Made by a program: the position numbers and the translations under genes. Positions 11,399 to 21,605 of a stretch of 64,000 nucleotides of DNA are shown here, piece by piece. This stretch comes from Synechococcus sp. CS-1331 (GTDB taxonomy: Bacteria > Cyanobacteriota > Cyanobacteriia > PCC-6307 > Cyanobiaceae). Below the pieces are notes generated by a model. That model ran no database searches and was not told where the DNA came from. It saw nothing but the letters and a program-made list of their open reading frames with translations. How positions within the stretch are numbered: the stretch's first letter is position 1; each line of letters starts with the position of its first letter. Location: contig JAHLYQ010000025.1 in the NCBI GenBank assembly GCA_025127975.1, positions 1 through 64,000 on the forward strand. The letters are read 5' to 3'.

Positions 11399-12475
11399 AT
11401 GTCCAGCCAGCGGCTCAGCCTGCGCCAACCCGATGACTGGCATGTGCACCTGCGCGACGGGGCGATGCTGCAGGCGGTGGCCAGGGCCACGGCGCGCCAG
11501 TTCGCCCGGGCGATCGTGATGCCCAACCTCAGCCCGCCGGTCACAACCGTGGCGGCGGCGGCGGCCTACCGCCAGCGCATCGCCGCGGCCCTGCCCAATG
11601 GCTGCGATTTCCAACCCCTGCTGACGGCCTATCTCACCGATGCGATCGACCCTGCCGAGATCGCCCTGGGCTTTGGCGAAGGCGCCTGGGTGGCCTGCAA
11701 GCTCTACCCCGCCAACGCCACCACCAACTCCGCCGCCGGGGTGACTGCCATCGAGGGCCTCACCCCGGTGTTCGAAACCCTCGAGCGGATCGGCATGCCC
11801 CTGCTGATCCACGGCGAGGTAACCAGCCCCGATATCGACATTTTTGATCGGGAGGCGGTATTCATCGAGCGGCATCTGGCGCCCCTCTTGGGGCGCCATC
11901 CGGGCCTGAAGGTGGTGCTGGAGCACATCACCACCATCGATGCGGTCGATTTTGTGCGCACGGGCCCGGCCAACCTGGCTGCCACGATCACGCCCCACCA
12001 CCTGCACATCAACCGCAACGCCATGTTTGCCGGCGGCCTGCGGCCCGACCTCTACTGCCTGCCGGTGGCCAAGCGGGAACTGCACCGCATCGCCCTGCGG
12101 GGCGCCGCCACCTCCGGCAATCCGAAGTTCTTCCTGGGCACCGATTCCGCACCCCACGCCCGCACTGCCAAGGAAGCGGCCTGCGGCTGCGCTGGCATTT
12201 TCAATGCCCCATTTGCGCTAGAGAGCTACGCGGCAGTGTTTGAGCAGGAGAACGCCCTGGAAAAACTGGAGGCCTTCGCCTCGGAGTTTGGACCCCGTTT
12301 CTATGGGCTACCGCTGAACCCCGGCCAGATCAGCCTGGTGCGCGAGCCGCTGGAGGTGCCCCGCCAACTGCATCTCAACGACGCGGCCGGCACCGCCGTC
12401 GAGCTGGTGCCCTTCCATGCCGGGGAAACCCTGCCCTGGCGGCTTCAACTTGACGCCCCGATCGCGCCGAGGTGA
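11399..12475 (+). CDS. pyrC: dihydroorotase, class II
   Basis: A 358-residue zinc amidohydrolase that cyclises N-carbamoyl-aspartate to dihydroorotate in pyrimidine synthesis. Metal ligands are seen in DWHVHLRDG near the N-terminus, a carboxylated-Lys candidate in WVACKLYPANATTN, HGEV, LEHITT and the catalytic Asp in LGTDSAPH. Length and spacing match E. coli-type PyrC. Its 3' end overlaps the convergent Na/Pi cotransporter gene by 31 bp. Confidence 0.94.
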   Translation: MSSQRLSLRQPDDWHVHLRDGAMLQAVARATARQFARAIVMPNLSPPVTTVAAAAAYRQRIAAALPNGCDFQPLLTAYLTDAIDPAEIALGFGEGAWVACKLYPANATTNSAAGVTAIEGLTPVFETLERIGMPLLIHGEVTSPDIDIFDREAVFIERHLAPLLGRHPGLKVVLEHITTIDAVDFVRTGPANLAATITPHHLHINRNAMFAGGLRPDLYCLPVAKRELHRIALRGAATSGNPKFFLGTDSAPHARTAKEAACGCAGIFNAPFALESYAAVFEQENALEKLEAFASEFGPRFYGLPLNPGQISLVREPLEVPRQLHLNDAAGTAVELVPFHAGETLPWRLQLDAPIAPR

Positions 12476-14103
12476 TAGCAGGCCCGCTCCAGGTGCTGAC
12501 TCACCCGCCGCAGCCAGCGAATCGCCTCCAGCCTGGCCGTGCCGGCATCGAGGTCGAGTTCACCCCGGGCCACCGCCGCCAGCACCTCCTGGCGGTAGGG
12601 AGCCACGCGGCGATGCAAGGCCTGGGCGCTGGCGCTGGCCAGGTCGCTGGCTTGGGGCCAGCGGCCCTGTTGCACCAACTCAGGCAGCTGATCCAGGGTT
12701 TCCAGCAGCAGGCTGCGCTCGCTGCCCAGGCCTGCGCTGGTGGCGGCGGTGCGCAGGCGGTCCTGGTCCTCCTCACAGCGCTCATGCAGGCGCTGCAAGT
12801 GATCAAGGCCATGCAACAGGTGTAGAAGCGCCTTGCCGGGCTCCACCACCACCCCCTGCGCCGGCGAGGGAGCCGGAGCCAGATGGATCTGGTCGAGGTA
12901 GAGCTCGAGTCGGTCCAGGTCGGCCTGGAGCACCACCAGGCGCTGGGCGCTTTGGCCGGGTCTGCTGGGGCCGGGTCTGCCGTTGCCGAGCCTGCCGTTG
13001 CCGAGCCCATCGCGCAGCAGCTGGAGCAGTTCCAGCAGGCACGGCTCCAGGGAGTGGCGGGCCTGGCTGATGGCGACGGCGGGATCGGCGGGAGGCGTGT
13101 CGGCCAGATCGTCGATCAGGCGGCCCTCCCCCGGCCGCACCAGCCGCCGGATCAACGCGGCGAAAGGCGCCGTGAATGGCAGCACCAGCAGCACGCCGAG
13201 CAGGTTGAAGCCGCTGTGGAAGGCGGTGAGGCCAAATTCCGGGTCCCGCTCGATCAGGGCAGGCCAGCCCAGCCGCAGCAGGGCCAGGTAGGCAGGCAGC
13301 AGCAGAAAGGCCCCGACCGCTGTGAACAGGTTGAAGATCACGTGGGCCGCCGCCGTGCGGCGGGCGCTGAGGCTGGCGCCAATGGAAGCCATCAGGGCGG
13401 TAACGGTGGTGCCCACATCCATGCCGATCACCAGGGCACAGGCCTGGGGCAGGCCGATCACGCCGGCCGCCAGGGCAGCCAGGGTGGTGGCCACCCCCGC
13501 CCCCGACGACTGGGTGATCACGGTGCTGAACAGGCCGAGCAGCACCAGTTGCAACCGCCCCAGCGGGGTTGCAGCATCGAAGCGGCCCGGATCCAGCAGC
13601 AATCCCTGACCAGCCAGGGCCTGCTGCAGCGCTGCGATGCCCACAAACAGCAGGGCCATCCCAGCCAAGGCCTGACCCAGCAGCGCCTGGCGGCCGCGGC
13701 CCAGCAGCCGCAGGCCTGCCCCCACCAGCACCAGCGGCAGCATCACCCCGGCCAGCTCAAACTTGATGCCCAGCAGGGCCACCAGCCAGCCCAGGCCCGT
13801 GCTGCCCACATTGGCGCCGAAGATGATCCCCAGCGAGGCCTGGAAGCTGAGCAGCCCGGCGCTGACAAACCCCACCGTGGCCACGGTGGTGGCGCTCGAA
13901 GACTGCACCAGTGCCGTGCCGATCGCACCGGCGGCGGCCCCGCTCCAGGCGGATCGGGTGAAGCGCAACAGGGCCCGGCGCAGCCGGTTGCCCGCCAGGC
14001 TGCGCAGGGCCTCGGTCATCAGGCCCATCCCCAGCAGAAACAACCCCAGGCCGCCGGCCGCACTCAACAGGGCACTGCCGGCAAGGGGCAGGGGCTGGGT
14101 CAT
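12445..14103 (-). CDS. Na+/phosphate cotransporter family protein (NptA/PhoU-like)
   Basis: The ATG at 14103 gives 552 residues. The N-terminal 320 residues contain two inverted Na_Pi_cotrans repeats, with QSSSATT and QSSGAGVATT as the conserved Gln-Ser-Ser signatures. The C-terminal about 200 residues form a PhoU-like helical domain. It is predicted to move phosphate with Na+ across the inner membrane. A linker before the PhoU-like part contains two 15-bp tandem units (12977-13006, Arg-Leu-Gly-Asn-Gly type). It overlaps pyrC tail to tail. Whether it imports or exports phosphate is not known. Confidence 0.87.
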   Translation of the reverse strand: MTQPLPLAGSALLSAAGGLGLFLLGMGLMTEALRSLAGNRLRRALLRFTRSAWSGAAAGAIGTALVQSSSATTVATVGFVSAGLLSFQASLGIIFGANVGSTGLGWLVALLGIKFELAGVMLPLVLVGAGLRLLGRGRQALLGQALAGMALLFVGIAALQQALAGQGLLLDPGRFDAATPLGRLQLVLLGLFSTVITQSSGAGVATTLAALAAGVIGLPQACALVIGMDVGTTVTALMASIGASLSARRTAAAHVIFNLFTAVGAFLLLPAYLALLRLGWPALIERDPEFGLTAFHSGFNLLGVLLVLPFTAPFAALIRRLVRPGEGRLIDDLADTPPADPAVAISQARHSLEPCLLELLQLLRDGLGNGRLGNGRPGPSRPGQSAQRLVVLQADLDRLELYLDQIHLAPAPSPAQGVVVEPGKALLHLLHGLDHLQRLHERCEEDQDRLRTAATSAGLGSERSLLLETLDQLPELVQQGRWPQASDLASASAQALHRRVAPYRQEVLAAVARGELDLDAGTARLEAIRWLRRVSQHLERACYHLGAIGASS

Positions 14104-14251
14104 CGGCGGAGGAGCTGGGTCATCGGCTGCAGCCAAGTGACACTGCAGTGCCCATGGTGGCCCTGGCAAGGGCATTAATTGCGAAGAGCTGTGTCAGCCG
14201 GCGGCGCACAGGCCAAAGGCTGGCTTAGCAACAGGCCCAGGCAGCCTTCGG

Positions 14252-15742
14252 GTGATGGGCTTCTTCGTTCAACTCACCGACGCCATCGCCGACCGCCAGT
14301 CGCTGCTGGTGACCGGGCTGGATCCCAATCCAGAAATGCTGCAGAGCTGGGCGGCGCGGCGGGGCCTGGCGGGCCGCTCCTTCCTGAGCCAGGCCCGCCA
14401 CTGGATCAAGGCGGTGATCGAGGCCACCGCGCCCCATGTGTGCGCCTACAAACCCAGCCTGGGCTTCTATCAGGCCCTGGGGCCGGTGGGGCTGGAGCTG
14501 CTGCTGGAGGTGCGCGACCTGGTGCCCCGCGATCTCCCCCTAATCATCGACGCCAAACACGGCGACCTCAACTCCTCCTCGGCCCTAGCCCACTACCTCT
14601 TCAAGGACCTGGGTGCCGATGCGGTGACCCTTTCCCCCCTGGCCGGCCAGGACATCGCCGCCCCCTTTCTGCTCTACCCAGACAAGGCCGTGGTGATGAC
14701 CTGCCACAGCTCCAACCAGGCGGCGCGCCAGATCCAGCACTACCCCAATGAGGAGGCACCGCTCTATCTGCAAATTGTGCGGGAAACCCAGCTGTGGGCT
14801 ACCCCCGACCAGCTGCTGCTGGAGGTGGGCACCAGCGATCCGGCGATCCTGGCGCGGGTGCGCTCCGAAGCGCCAGAGCGCTTCTTGATCCTGCGCAGCC
14901 TTTGGGGTGAAGAGGAAAAGCTCGACGCCATGCTGCAGGCAGGCCTCGGGGCCGCCGCCGATGGGCTGCTGCTGCCGCTGCCCCAAAACCTGCTGGTGGA
15001 AGACGACATGGCCAGCCGGGCCGAGGCGCTCAAGCTCCAGATCATGGCCAAGCGGGAACGGTGGCTGGAAAACAGCGAGCGGGGCGACGCCGACACCTGC
15101 GCCCTATGGCTGCCTGGGACCCAACCAGCGGCCGACCCCCTGGAGGGCCTGATCGTCGACCTGTTCGATATCGGCTGCTTGCTGTTCGGTGAGTATGTGC
15201 AGGCCTCGGGCGCCGTTTTCAACTACTACGTAGACCTGCGCCAGATCATCTCCGACCCCAACCTCTTCCATCGGGTGCTGCACGCCTATGCCACCCAGCT
15301 TCAGGGCCTGGATTTTGATCGCATCGCCGGCATCCCCTACGGCTCCCTCCCCACCGCTACCGGTTTGTCCCTGCAGCTGCACAAGCCACTGATCTACCCC
15401 CGCAAGGAAGTGAAGGCCCACGGCGCGCGCCGGCTGATCGAAGGGGACTTCGACGCCGGCGATCGGGTGGTGGTCGTCGACGACATCCTGATCACCGGCG
15501 GCAGCGTGCTGGAGGGCATCGCCAAGCTCGAGAGCTCGGGGCTGGTGGTGGAAGATGTGGTGGTGTTCATCGACCACGGCGGTGACCACGACCGCCAAGC
15601 CCGGGAGCGCCTGGCTGCGGCGGGGTACCGCTGCCACTCCGTGCTCAACATCGAGCAGATCACCACGGTGCTGCACCGGGCTGGCCGGCTAAGTGACGCC
15701 CAGGCAGCCACCCTGGCCACCAGCCCGGCTAGCCAACCCTGA
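14252..15742 (+). CDS. pyrFE: bifunctional orotidine-5'-phosphate decarboxylase / orotate phosphoribosyltransferase
   Basis: A 496-residue fusion. Residues about 1-285 are the OMP decarboxylase barrel (TGLDPNPEML, DAKHGDLNSSS, VTLSPL, LLLPLPQNL). Residues about 300-490 are the phosphoribosyltransferase, with the PRPP loop VVVVDDILITGGS. The two enzymes catalyse the last two steps to UMP; the order is reversed relative to animal UMP synthase. The start is GTG 14252 or the adjacent ATG 14255. The TGA shares one base with the ATG of the next antiporter gene. PyrC is encoded 1.8 kb upstream on the same strand. Confidence 0.92.
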   Translation: MMGFFVQLTDAIADRQSLLVTGLDPNPEMLQSWAARRGLAGRSFLSQARHWIKAVIEATAPHVCAYKPSLGFYQALGPVGLELLLEVRDLVPRDLPLIIDAKHGDLNSSSALAHYLFKDLGADAVTLSPLAGQDIAAPFLLYPDKAVVMTCHSSNQAARQIQHYPNEEAPLYLQIVRETQLWATPDQLLLEVGTSDPAILARVRSEAPERFLILRSLWGEEEKLDAMLQAGLGAAADGLLLPLPQNLLVEDDMASRAEALKLQIMAKRERWLENSERGDADTCALWLPGTQPAADPLEGLIVDLFDIGCLLFGEYVQASGAVFNYYVDLRQIISDPNLFHRVLHAYATQLQGLDFDRIAGIPYGSLPTATGLSLQLHKPLIYPRKEVKAHGARRLIEGDFDAGDRVVVVDDILITGGSVLEGIAKLESSGLVVEDVVVFIDHGGDHDRQARERLAAAGYRCHSVLNIEQITTVLHRAGRLSDAQAATLATSPASQP

Positions 15743-17088
15743 TGGCTAGTGATTTGCTGGCCCAGGCCCCCAGCTTGGGAGCGATTCCCCTCGAAAGCCA
15801 GATGCTGTTCATCGGGATGCTGCTCCTGGGAACGCTGGCAATCAGTCGCTTTTCGATCCAGGTGGGCATCCCAACGATCCTCGGGGTGCTGGTTCTGGGG
15901 CTGGCAATCAACGTCCAGTTCCTCGACCTCAGCCACCAGCAAGCTGAAAGCCTGCATGTCTTCTCCCTTGCCCTGCTGCTCTTCTACGCAGGCCTGAAGA
16001 CCGACATCAAAGCCATCAGGGGGTTTCTGGCATATGGCCTCGCCCTGGCCGTAGGGGGCGTTGCAATTACAACTTTGACGCTGGGTGGCCTGATCTGGCT
16101 GCTTTCCTCAGCGGCCGGCACCAGCATTGCCCCCAGCCTCAGCGACTCGATGCCCCTGGGGGCGGCGTTGCTGATTGCGGCCTGTGTCGGCTCCACCGAC
16201 GCCGGCGCCACCATCAGCGTGCTGACCACGGTGCGACGCCAGGTGCCACAGCGGCTGCAAAACCTGCTGGAATTCGAATCTTCCGTCAACGATCCAGCGG
16301 CCCTGCTGGTGTTCAGCCTGGTGGTGGGCCTTTTCACCAGCTCCAGCGACGGGCAGGCCCTGGCTGGGGCCGCTGAAGTGGCGGCGCCGGCAGCTTTGGT
16401 GCTCGCTGGCCTGCGCAACTTTGTGCAACAGGTGGCTGGTGGGCTGATCCTTGGCACCCTGTTTGGCTATGGGGCCCAAATCGTGATTAATAAGCTGGCC
16501 CGGGATCGATCCCAGCTGCTGATTGTGGCAATGTCAATTGCCTTTGTGGGCTACGGCTGCAGCCATTTGCTGGGCGGATCAGGCTTTATCGCGGTATATG
16601 TCACCGGCCTGATTATGGCGAATCTCACCTATCGCGACCCCGCAATTAATCACGAATCGATTCAGGATGTATTGCTGCCTTTCAACACCATGGCGGAGAT
16701 CTCCATCTTCCTGATGTTTGGCCTGCTGGTGAATCCGATCAGCCTGGTTCCGGCCCTGCCGGCAGGTCTGCTCTCAGCTGCCTTTCTGATGTTGGTGGTG
16801 CGGCCGATCAGCGTGCTGATCTTTCAGCCCCTCTCTCCCTTCAACCGCAGGGAGAGCTTGTTTATTTCCTGGTGCGGCCTGCGGGGGGCCGTTCCCCTGG
16901 CCCTCTCCTACGGGGCGGTAGATCAAATCAGCCAGCTGCGGGGTGTGGCCGCCGAATCCATCACCGCCCTTGCTCAAAACGCTCAGAGCATTGTCTTCAT
17001 CGTGGTGCTGGCAAACCTGCTGGTGCAGGGGCTCAGCATGCCCCTGCTCTGCCGCCAACTGAAGCTGGAGGCAGCTCCAGTTGGCTGA
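15742..17088 (+). CDS. CPA1-family cation/proton antiporter
   Basis: A 448-residue membrane protein with about 12 hydrophobic segments. Conserved features are GVLVLGLAIN, LLLFYAGLKTDI, the Ser-Thr-Asp in ACVGSTDAGAT, and the Asn-Asp pair in ESSVNDPAALLVF that marks the ion-binding site of CPA1 Na+(K+)/H+ antiporters. There is no cytoplasmic RCK domain. The ATG overlaps the pyrFE stop by one base (TGATG), so translation is probably coupled. Ion choice (Na+ or K+) cannot be read from the sequence. Confidence 0.88.
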   Translation: MASDLLAQAPSLGAIPLESQMLFIGMLLLGTLAISRFSIQVGIPTILGVLVLGLAINVQFLDLSHQQAESLHVFSLALLLFYAGLKTDIKAIRGFLAYGLALAVGGVAITTLTLGGLIWLLSSAAGTSIAPSLSDSMPLGAALLIAACVGSTDAGATISVLTTVRRQVPQRLQNLLEFESSVNDPAALLVFSLVVGLFTSSSDGQALAGAAEVAAPAALVLAGLRNFVQQVAGGLILGTLFGYGAQIVINKLARDRSQLLIVAMSIAFVGYGCSHLLGGSGFIAVYVTGLIMANLTYRDPAINHESIQDVLLPFNTMAEISIFLMFGLLVNPISLVPALPAGLLSAAFLMLVVRPISVLIFQPLSPFNRRESLFISWCGLRGAVPLALSYGAVDQISQLRGVAAESITALAQNAQSIVFIVVLANLLVQGLSMPLLCRQLKLEAAPVG

Positions 17089-17089
17089 C

Positions 17090-17104
17090 CCCTAGGCCCT
17101 AGGG
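17090..17104. other. stem-loop in antiporter/small-gene gap
   Basis: CCCTAG-GCC-CTAGGG directly after the antiporter stop. No T-run follows on either strand, so it is not a standard rho-independent terminator. Confidence 0.3.
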
Positions 17105-17145
17105 TGGAAGGGCGTCTTCGCAACTCCTTGACGCCCCCGCGAGCG

Positions 17146-17361
17146 ATGAGCAGCAGCCAGGGACTCACCATCGGCGAACTGGAGGCGAATTACTCGCTCT
17201 ATTGCAAAGCCCTGCGGTTGCTTCTCAAGGAAGGTAAAACCGTGGCTGCAATCCAGCGCACAGTCTGCTGGAGCCGACTTGAGCAACTGCACATCTGCCT
17301 GCCCAGTCGCTACAAAGCTCCTGATTACCTCTGCGTAGTGTTGAAGCGCGACCTGGCCTGA
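17146..17361 (+). CDS. small conserved cyanobacterial protein of unknown function
   Basis: The ATG at 17146 gives 71 residues; a longer open frame from 17104 starts with unlikely sequence. Visible blocks are [21 protein letters not shown] and [25 protein letters not shown]. It is predicted to be helical and soluble, with two cysteines. I recall similar short proteins in marine and freshwater Synechococcus. It lies 40 bp before the RND permease on the same strand. Confidence 0.65.
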   Translation: MSSSQGLTIGELEANYSLYCKALRLLLKEGKTVAAIQRTVCWSRLEQLHICLPSRYKAPDYLCVVLKRDLA

Positions 17362-17401
17362 GCAGCCGCCAAACCTGCCCAGCCTGATTTCCCGGGCGCC
17401 G

Positions 17402-20400
17402 ATGCAATCGATTTCCGATCCCTTTTTGCGCCGGCCCGTGTTCACCCTGGTGGTGAGCCTGCTGGTTTTGCTGGCGGGATTGGTCAGCCTGCCCCTGCTT
17501 CAGGTGGAAAATCTCCCCCCGATCGCGCCGGGAAGGGTAACGGTGCGGGCCACCTACCCAGGAGCTGGCCCAGAGGTGGTGGAGCAGGGGGTCACCGCCC
17601 TGCTGGAGCGGCAACTCAACGGCCTGGAGCGGCTCGACAGCATCCGCTCCACCAGCTCCGCAAACGGCAGCTCGATCTCCCTGGGATTTGAGGGGGGCGA
17701 CCCCGAACTCAACCAAATCAACACCCAGAACGAAGTTGCGGTGATAACCCGCCAACTGCCGGCCCAGGTAGCCCGGTTTGGGGTGCAGGTGCGGCGCAGC
17801 TCCGACGACCTGCTGATGGTGCTCAGCTTCAGCGCCGATCCCCGCATCTACAACGACACCTTTCTCAGTGGCTGGCTGGACCAGGTGGTGAAGGAGCGCC
17901 TGCAACGGGTGCCTGGGGTGGGCAACGTGGTTCTCTCCGGCGGCAGCAGCCTGGCTTTTCGCCTCTGGCTAGATCCGATGCGGCTGGAGGAGCGGGGACT
18001 CACGATCGCGGAGGTGAAGGCCGCCCTACAGCAGCAGAATGTGCTCGCCGCCCTGGGCCAGGCCGGTGAAGCGCCCAGCCCGGCCGGCCAGCAGATCACC
18101 CTGCCCCTGCGCATGGAGGGGCGGCTTCGCAGCCTGGCTGAATTCGAGCAGCTGGTGGTGGCCCGTAGCCCCAATGGCGGCGTCACCTTGCTGCGGGATG
18201 TGGGCCGGGTGAGCCTGGGCAGTGAGACCTACGACACGATCGCCACCAACCTCCAGGGCAAACCCACCGTGGCGGTGGTGCTCTACCAGCGGGACGGCAG
18301 CAACGCCATCGCCGTGAGCAAGGCGGTAAATGGGGCCCTCGAGGAGCTCTCCCCCCAGTTTCCACCGGGCATCGAGCAGCAGCTGATCGTCGATGAGGCC
18401 GATTTCGTGCGCGGCAGCATCGATGGCACCATCTCCAGCCTGCGCGATGCGGTGCTGCTGGTGTTTGTGGTGCTGCTGCTGGGCCTGGGCAACAGCCGGC
18501 TGGCCCTGATCACATCAGCCGCTGTGCCGGTGGCGTTGATCGGTTCGCTGATCGTGTTGAAACTGGCTGGCCAGTCGCTCAACACCCTCACCCTGTTTGG
18601 CCTGGTGCTGGCTACGGGGCTGGTCGTGGATGACGCCATCGTCGTGAGCGAGGACATCGGCAGCAGGCTGGAGGCCGGCAAGCCCCCGTTGCAGGCCGCC
18701 CGGGAAGCCATGGCCGAACTCGGCGGCGCCGTGGTGGCCACCTCCCTGGTGCTGGTGGTGGTGTTTATCCCGGTGCTAGGGCTGGGCGGCAGCATGGGTC
18801 GCCTCTACGCCCCGATCGCGATCACGATCAGCGGCGCCATCGCCTTCTCCACCCTCAACGCCCTCAGCTTCACCCCGGTAGCCGGCAGCATGCTGCTGCG
18901 TCCCCAGCAGCGCGAGCCGGGCTGGCTGCTGCGCTGGATCGATCCACCGCGGCGCTGGCTCGAAAGCCTGGAGGGGCCCTACAGCCGAGGGCTTCAGTGG
19001 GCGATCGGCAGGAAGCGCCTGGTGGTAGCCCTGCTGCTGGCGGGGCTGCTGCTCACCGGCGGGGCCCTGCAGGCCATCCCCAAGGCCTTCATCCCCCAGG
19101 AAGACAACGGCCAGCTGCGGGGGGTGGTGATCCTGGCCGATGGCCTGGGGCTGCAACAGACCCAGAAGGTGCTCGATCAGGTGCGGCAGGTGGTGGCCAG
19201 CGAGCCGCTGATCACCAGGGCCAATTTCTATGCGGGGCGCTCCTTTGGTGACAGCAGTCCCAACAAGGGACTCTTCTATCTGCGCCTGGCCCCGATCGCC
19301 GAGAGGTCCGGCGCTGAAGCCTCCACCCAGGCCGTGGCCCGGCGGCTCGACACCAAACTGCGCAGCCGCATCACCAGCGCCGTAGTGCAGCTCAGCGAGG
19401 CCCCCTCCGTGCGCGGCTTCAGCGCCGAAGGGGGTCTGGAGCTCGAACTGCTCGACAGCAGCAACGGCCAGCTGAGCCTCTCCGGCTTCGAGCAGCAGGC
19501 CCAGGAGTTCATCCGCGCAGCCAGGGCCACGGATGGCTTCCAGCGGGTCTCGACCCGCTTCAGCGCCGGGGCCCCCCTGGTGCAGCTGGTGCCGGATCGG
19601 CTGCAGATGGCCTCCCTCGGCGTGGATCTGGCCGCCGTGGTGGACACCCTGGGCGCCAGCTTCGGCAGCGACTACGTCAACGACAGCTTTGAGAGCGATC
19701 AGGTGCGCAAGGTGATCGTGCAGCTCGATGGCCAGGACCGCCGCAGTGCCAATGACGTGCTGGCCCTGCGGGTGAAAAACCGCGAGGGGGAGCTGATCCC
19801 CCTGGCCCAGTTGGTACGGCTCGAGCAGGCCAGTGGCCCCACCTCGATCAACCACACCCGCCTGGTGCGCTCGATCAGCGTCAGGGCGATTCCGCGCCCA
19901 GGGGTGAGCAGCGGCCAGGCCATGGCCAGCCTGGAGCAGGTCAAGGGGCAACTGGGAAGCAGCACGTCCCTGGAGTGGGCAGGCCTAGCCCGGGAGGAAG
20001 CCCGGGCGGGGGGCGACAACGTGAGGGTGTTTGCCCTATCCATCCTGGTGATGGTGCTGGTGCTGGCTGCCCTCTACGGCAACTTCGCCGACCCCTTCAT
20101 CATTCTGGTCACCGTGCCCCTGGCAATGCTGGGAGCGATTGGCGGCCTGCTACTGCGCGGCCTGCCGCTCGACGTCTACGGCCAGATGGGGCTGCTGGTG
20201 CTGGTAAGCCTGGCGGCGAAAAATGGCATCTTGATCGTGGAATTCGCCAACCAGCGGATGGCCGAGGGCCTGGATCTGGATACGGCAATCCAGGGGGCAG
20301 CCAAGGCCCGTCTGCGGCCGATTCTGCTCACGGCCTTCTCCTCGCTGGCGGGCTTCTTGCCCCTGCTGCTGGCCAGCGGCTTTGGCTCGGGCAGTCGGGT

Positions 20401-20539
20401 CAGCATCGGCACGGTGGTGTTTTCCGGGCTCCTGGTGGCCACGCTGCTGAGCCTATTTGTGGTGCCGGTGGTGTACCGGCTGATCAAGGGTTGGGAACGG
20501 GGCAGACCTAGGCCGGCTGGCGTGTCTGCCCAGTCCTAG
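17402..20539 (+). CDS. RND efflux transporter permease (AcrB/HAE1 family)
   Basis: A 1045-residue inner-membrane pump driven by the proton gradient. The N-terminus ([16 protein letters not shown]) begins TM1, followed by the large pore domain, TM2-6 ([13 protein letters not shown] contains the conserved Asp pair of TM4), a second periplasmic domain, and TM7-12 ([19 protein letters not shown] in TM10). Full length and intact. No membrane-fusion protein or TolC-like channel is encoded next to it, so it must use partners from elsewhere. The substrate is unknown. Confidence 0.92.
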   Translation: MQSISDPFLRRPVFTLVVSLLVLLAGLVSLPLLQVENLPPIAPGRVTVRATYPGAGPEVVEQGVTALLERQLNGLERLDSIRSTSSANGSSISLGFEGGDPELNQINTQNEVAVITRQLPAQVARFGVQVRRSSDDLLMVLSFSADPRIYNDTFLSGWLDQVVKERLQRVPGVGNVVLSGGSSLAFRLWLDPMRLEERGLTIAEVKAALQQQNVLAALGQAGEAPSPAGQQITLPLRMEGRLRSLAEFEQLVVARSPNGGVTLLRDVGRVSLGSETYDTIATNLQGKPTVAVVLYQRDGSNAIAVSKAVNGALEELSPQFPPGIEQQLIVDEADFVRGSIDGTISSLRDAVLLVFVVLLLGLGNSRLALITSAAVPVALIGSLIVLKLAGQSLNTLTLFGLVLATGLVVDDAIVVSEDIGSRLEAGKPPLQAAREAMAELGGAVVATSLVLVVVFIPVLGLGGSMGRLYAPIAITISGAIAFSTLNALSFTPVAGSMLLRPQQREPGWLLRWIDPPRRWLESLEGPYSRGLQWAIGRKRLVVALLLAGLLLTGGALQAIPKAFIPQEDNGQLRGVVILADGLGLQQTQKVLDQVRQVVASEPLITRANFYAGRSFGDSSPNKGLFYLRLAPIAERSGAEASTQAVARRLDTKLRSRITSAVVQLSEAPSVRGFSAEGGLELELLDSSNGQLSLSGFEQQAQEFIRAARATDGFQRVSTRFSAGAPLVQLVPDRLQMASLGVDLAAVVDTLGASFGSDYVNDSFESDQVRKVIVQLDGQDRRSANDVLALRVKNREGELIPLAQLVRLEQASGPTSINHTRLVRSISVRAIPRPGVSSGQAMASLEQVKGQLGSSTSLEWAGLAREEARAGGDNVRVFALSILVMVLVLAALYGNFADPFIILVTVPLAMLGAIGGLLLRGLPLDVYGQMGLLVLVSLAAKNGILIVEFANQRMAEGLDLDTAIQGAAKARLRPILLTAFSSLAGFLPLLLASGFGSGSRVSIGTVVFSGLLVATLLSLFVVPVVYRLIKGWERGRPRPAGVSAQS

Positions 20540-20542
20540 GGG

Positions 20543-21547
<1,005 letters not shown>

Positions 21548-21605
21548 TCAGCTTGATGCGGATCCAAACACATACCCATGCCAGGCGACAGGAGCAAAAA
21601 GGGAA

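Noticed and set aside
12883..14178. Plus-strand open frame of 431 codons opposite the Na/Pi gene
   Set aside because: Gln/Gly/Ala-rich shadow with no motif; the minus-strand gene is clear.
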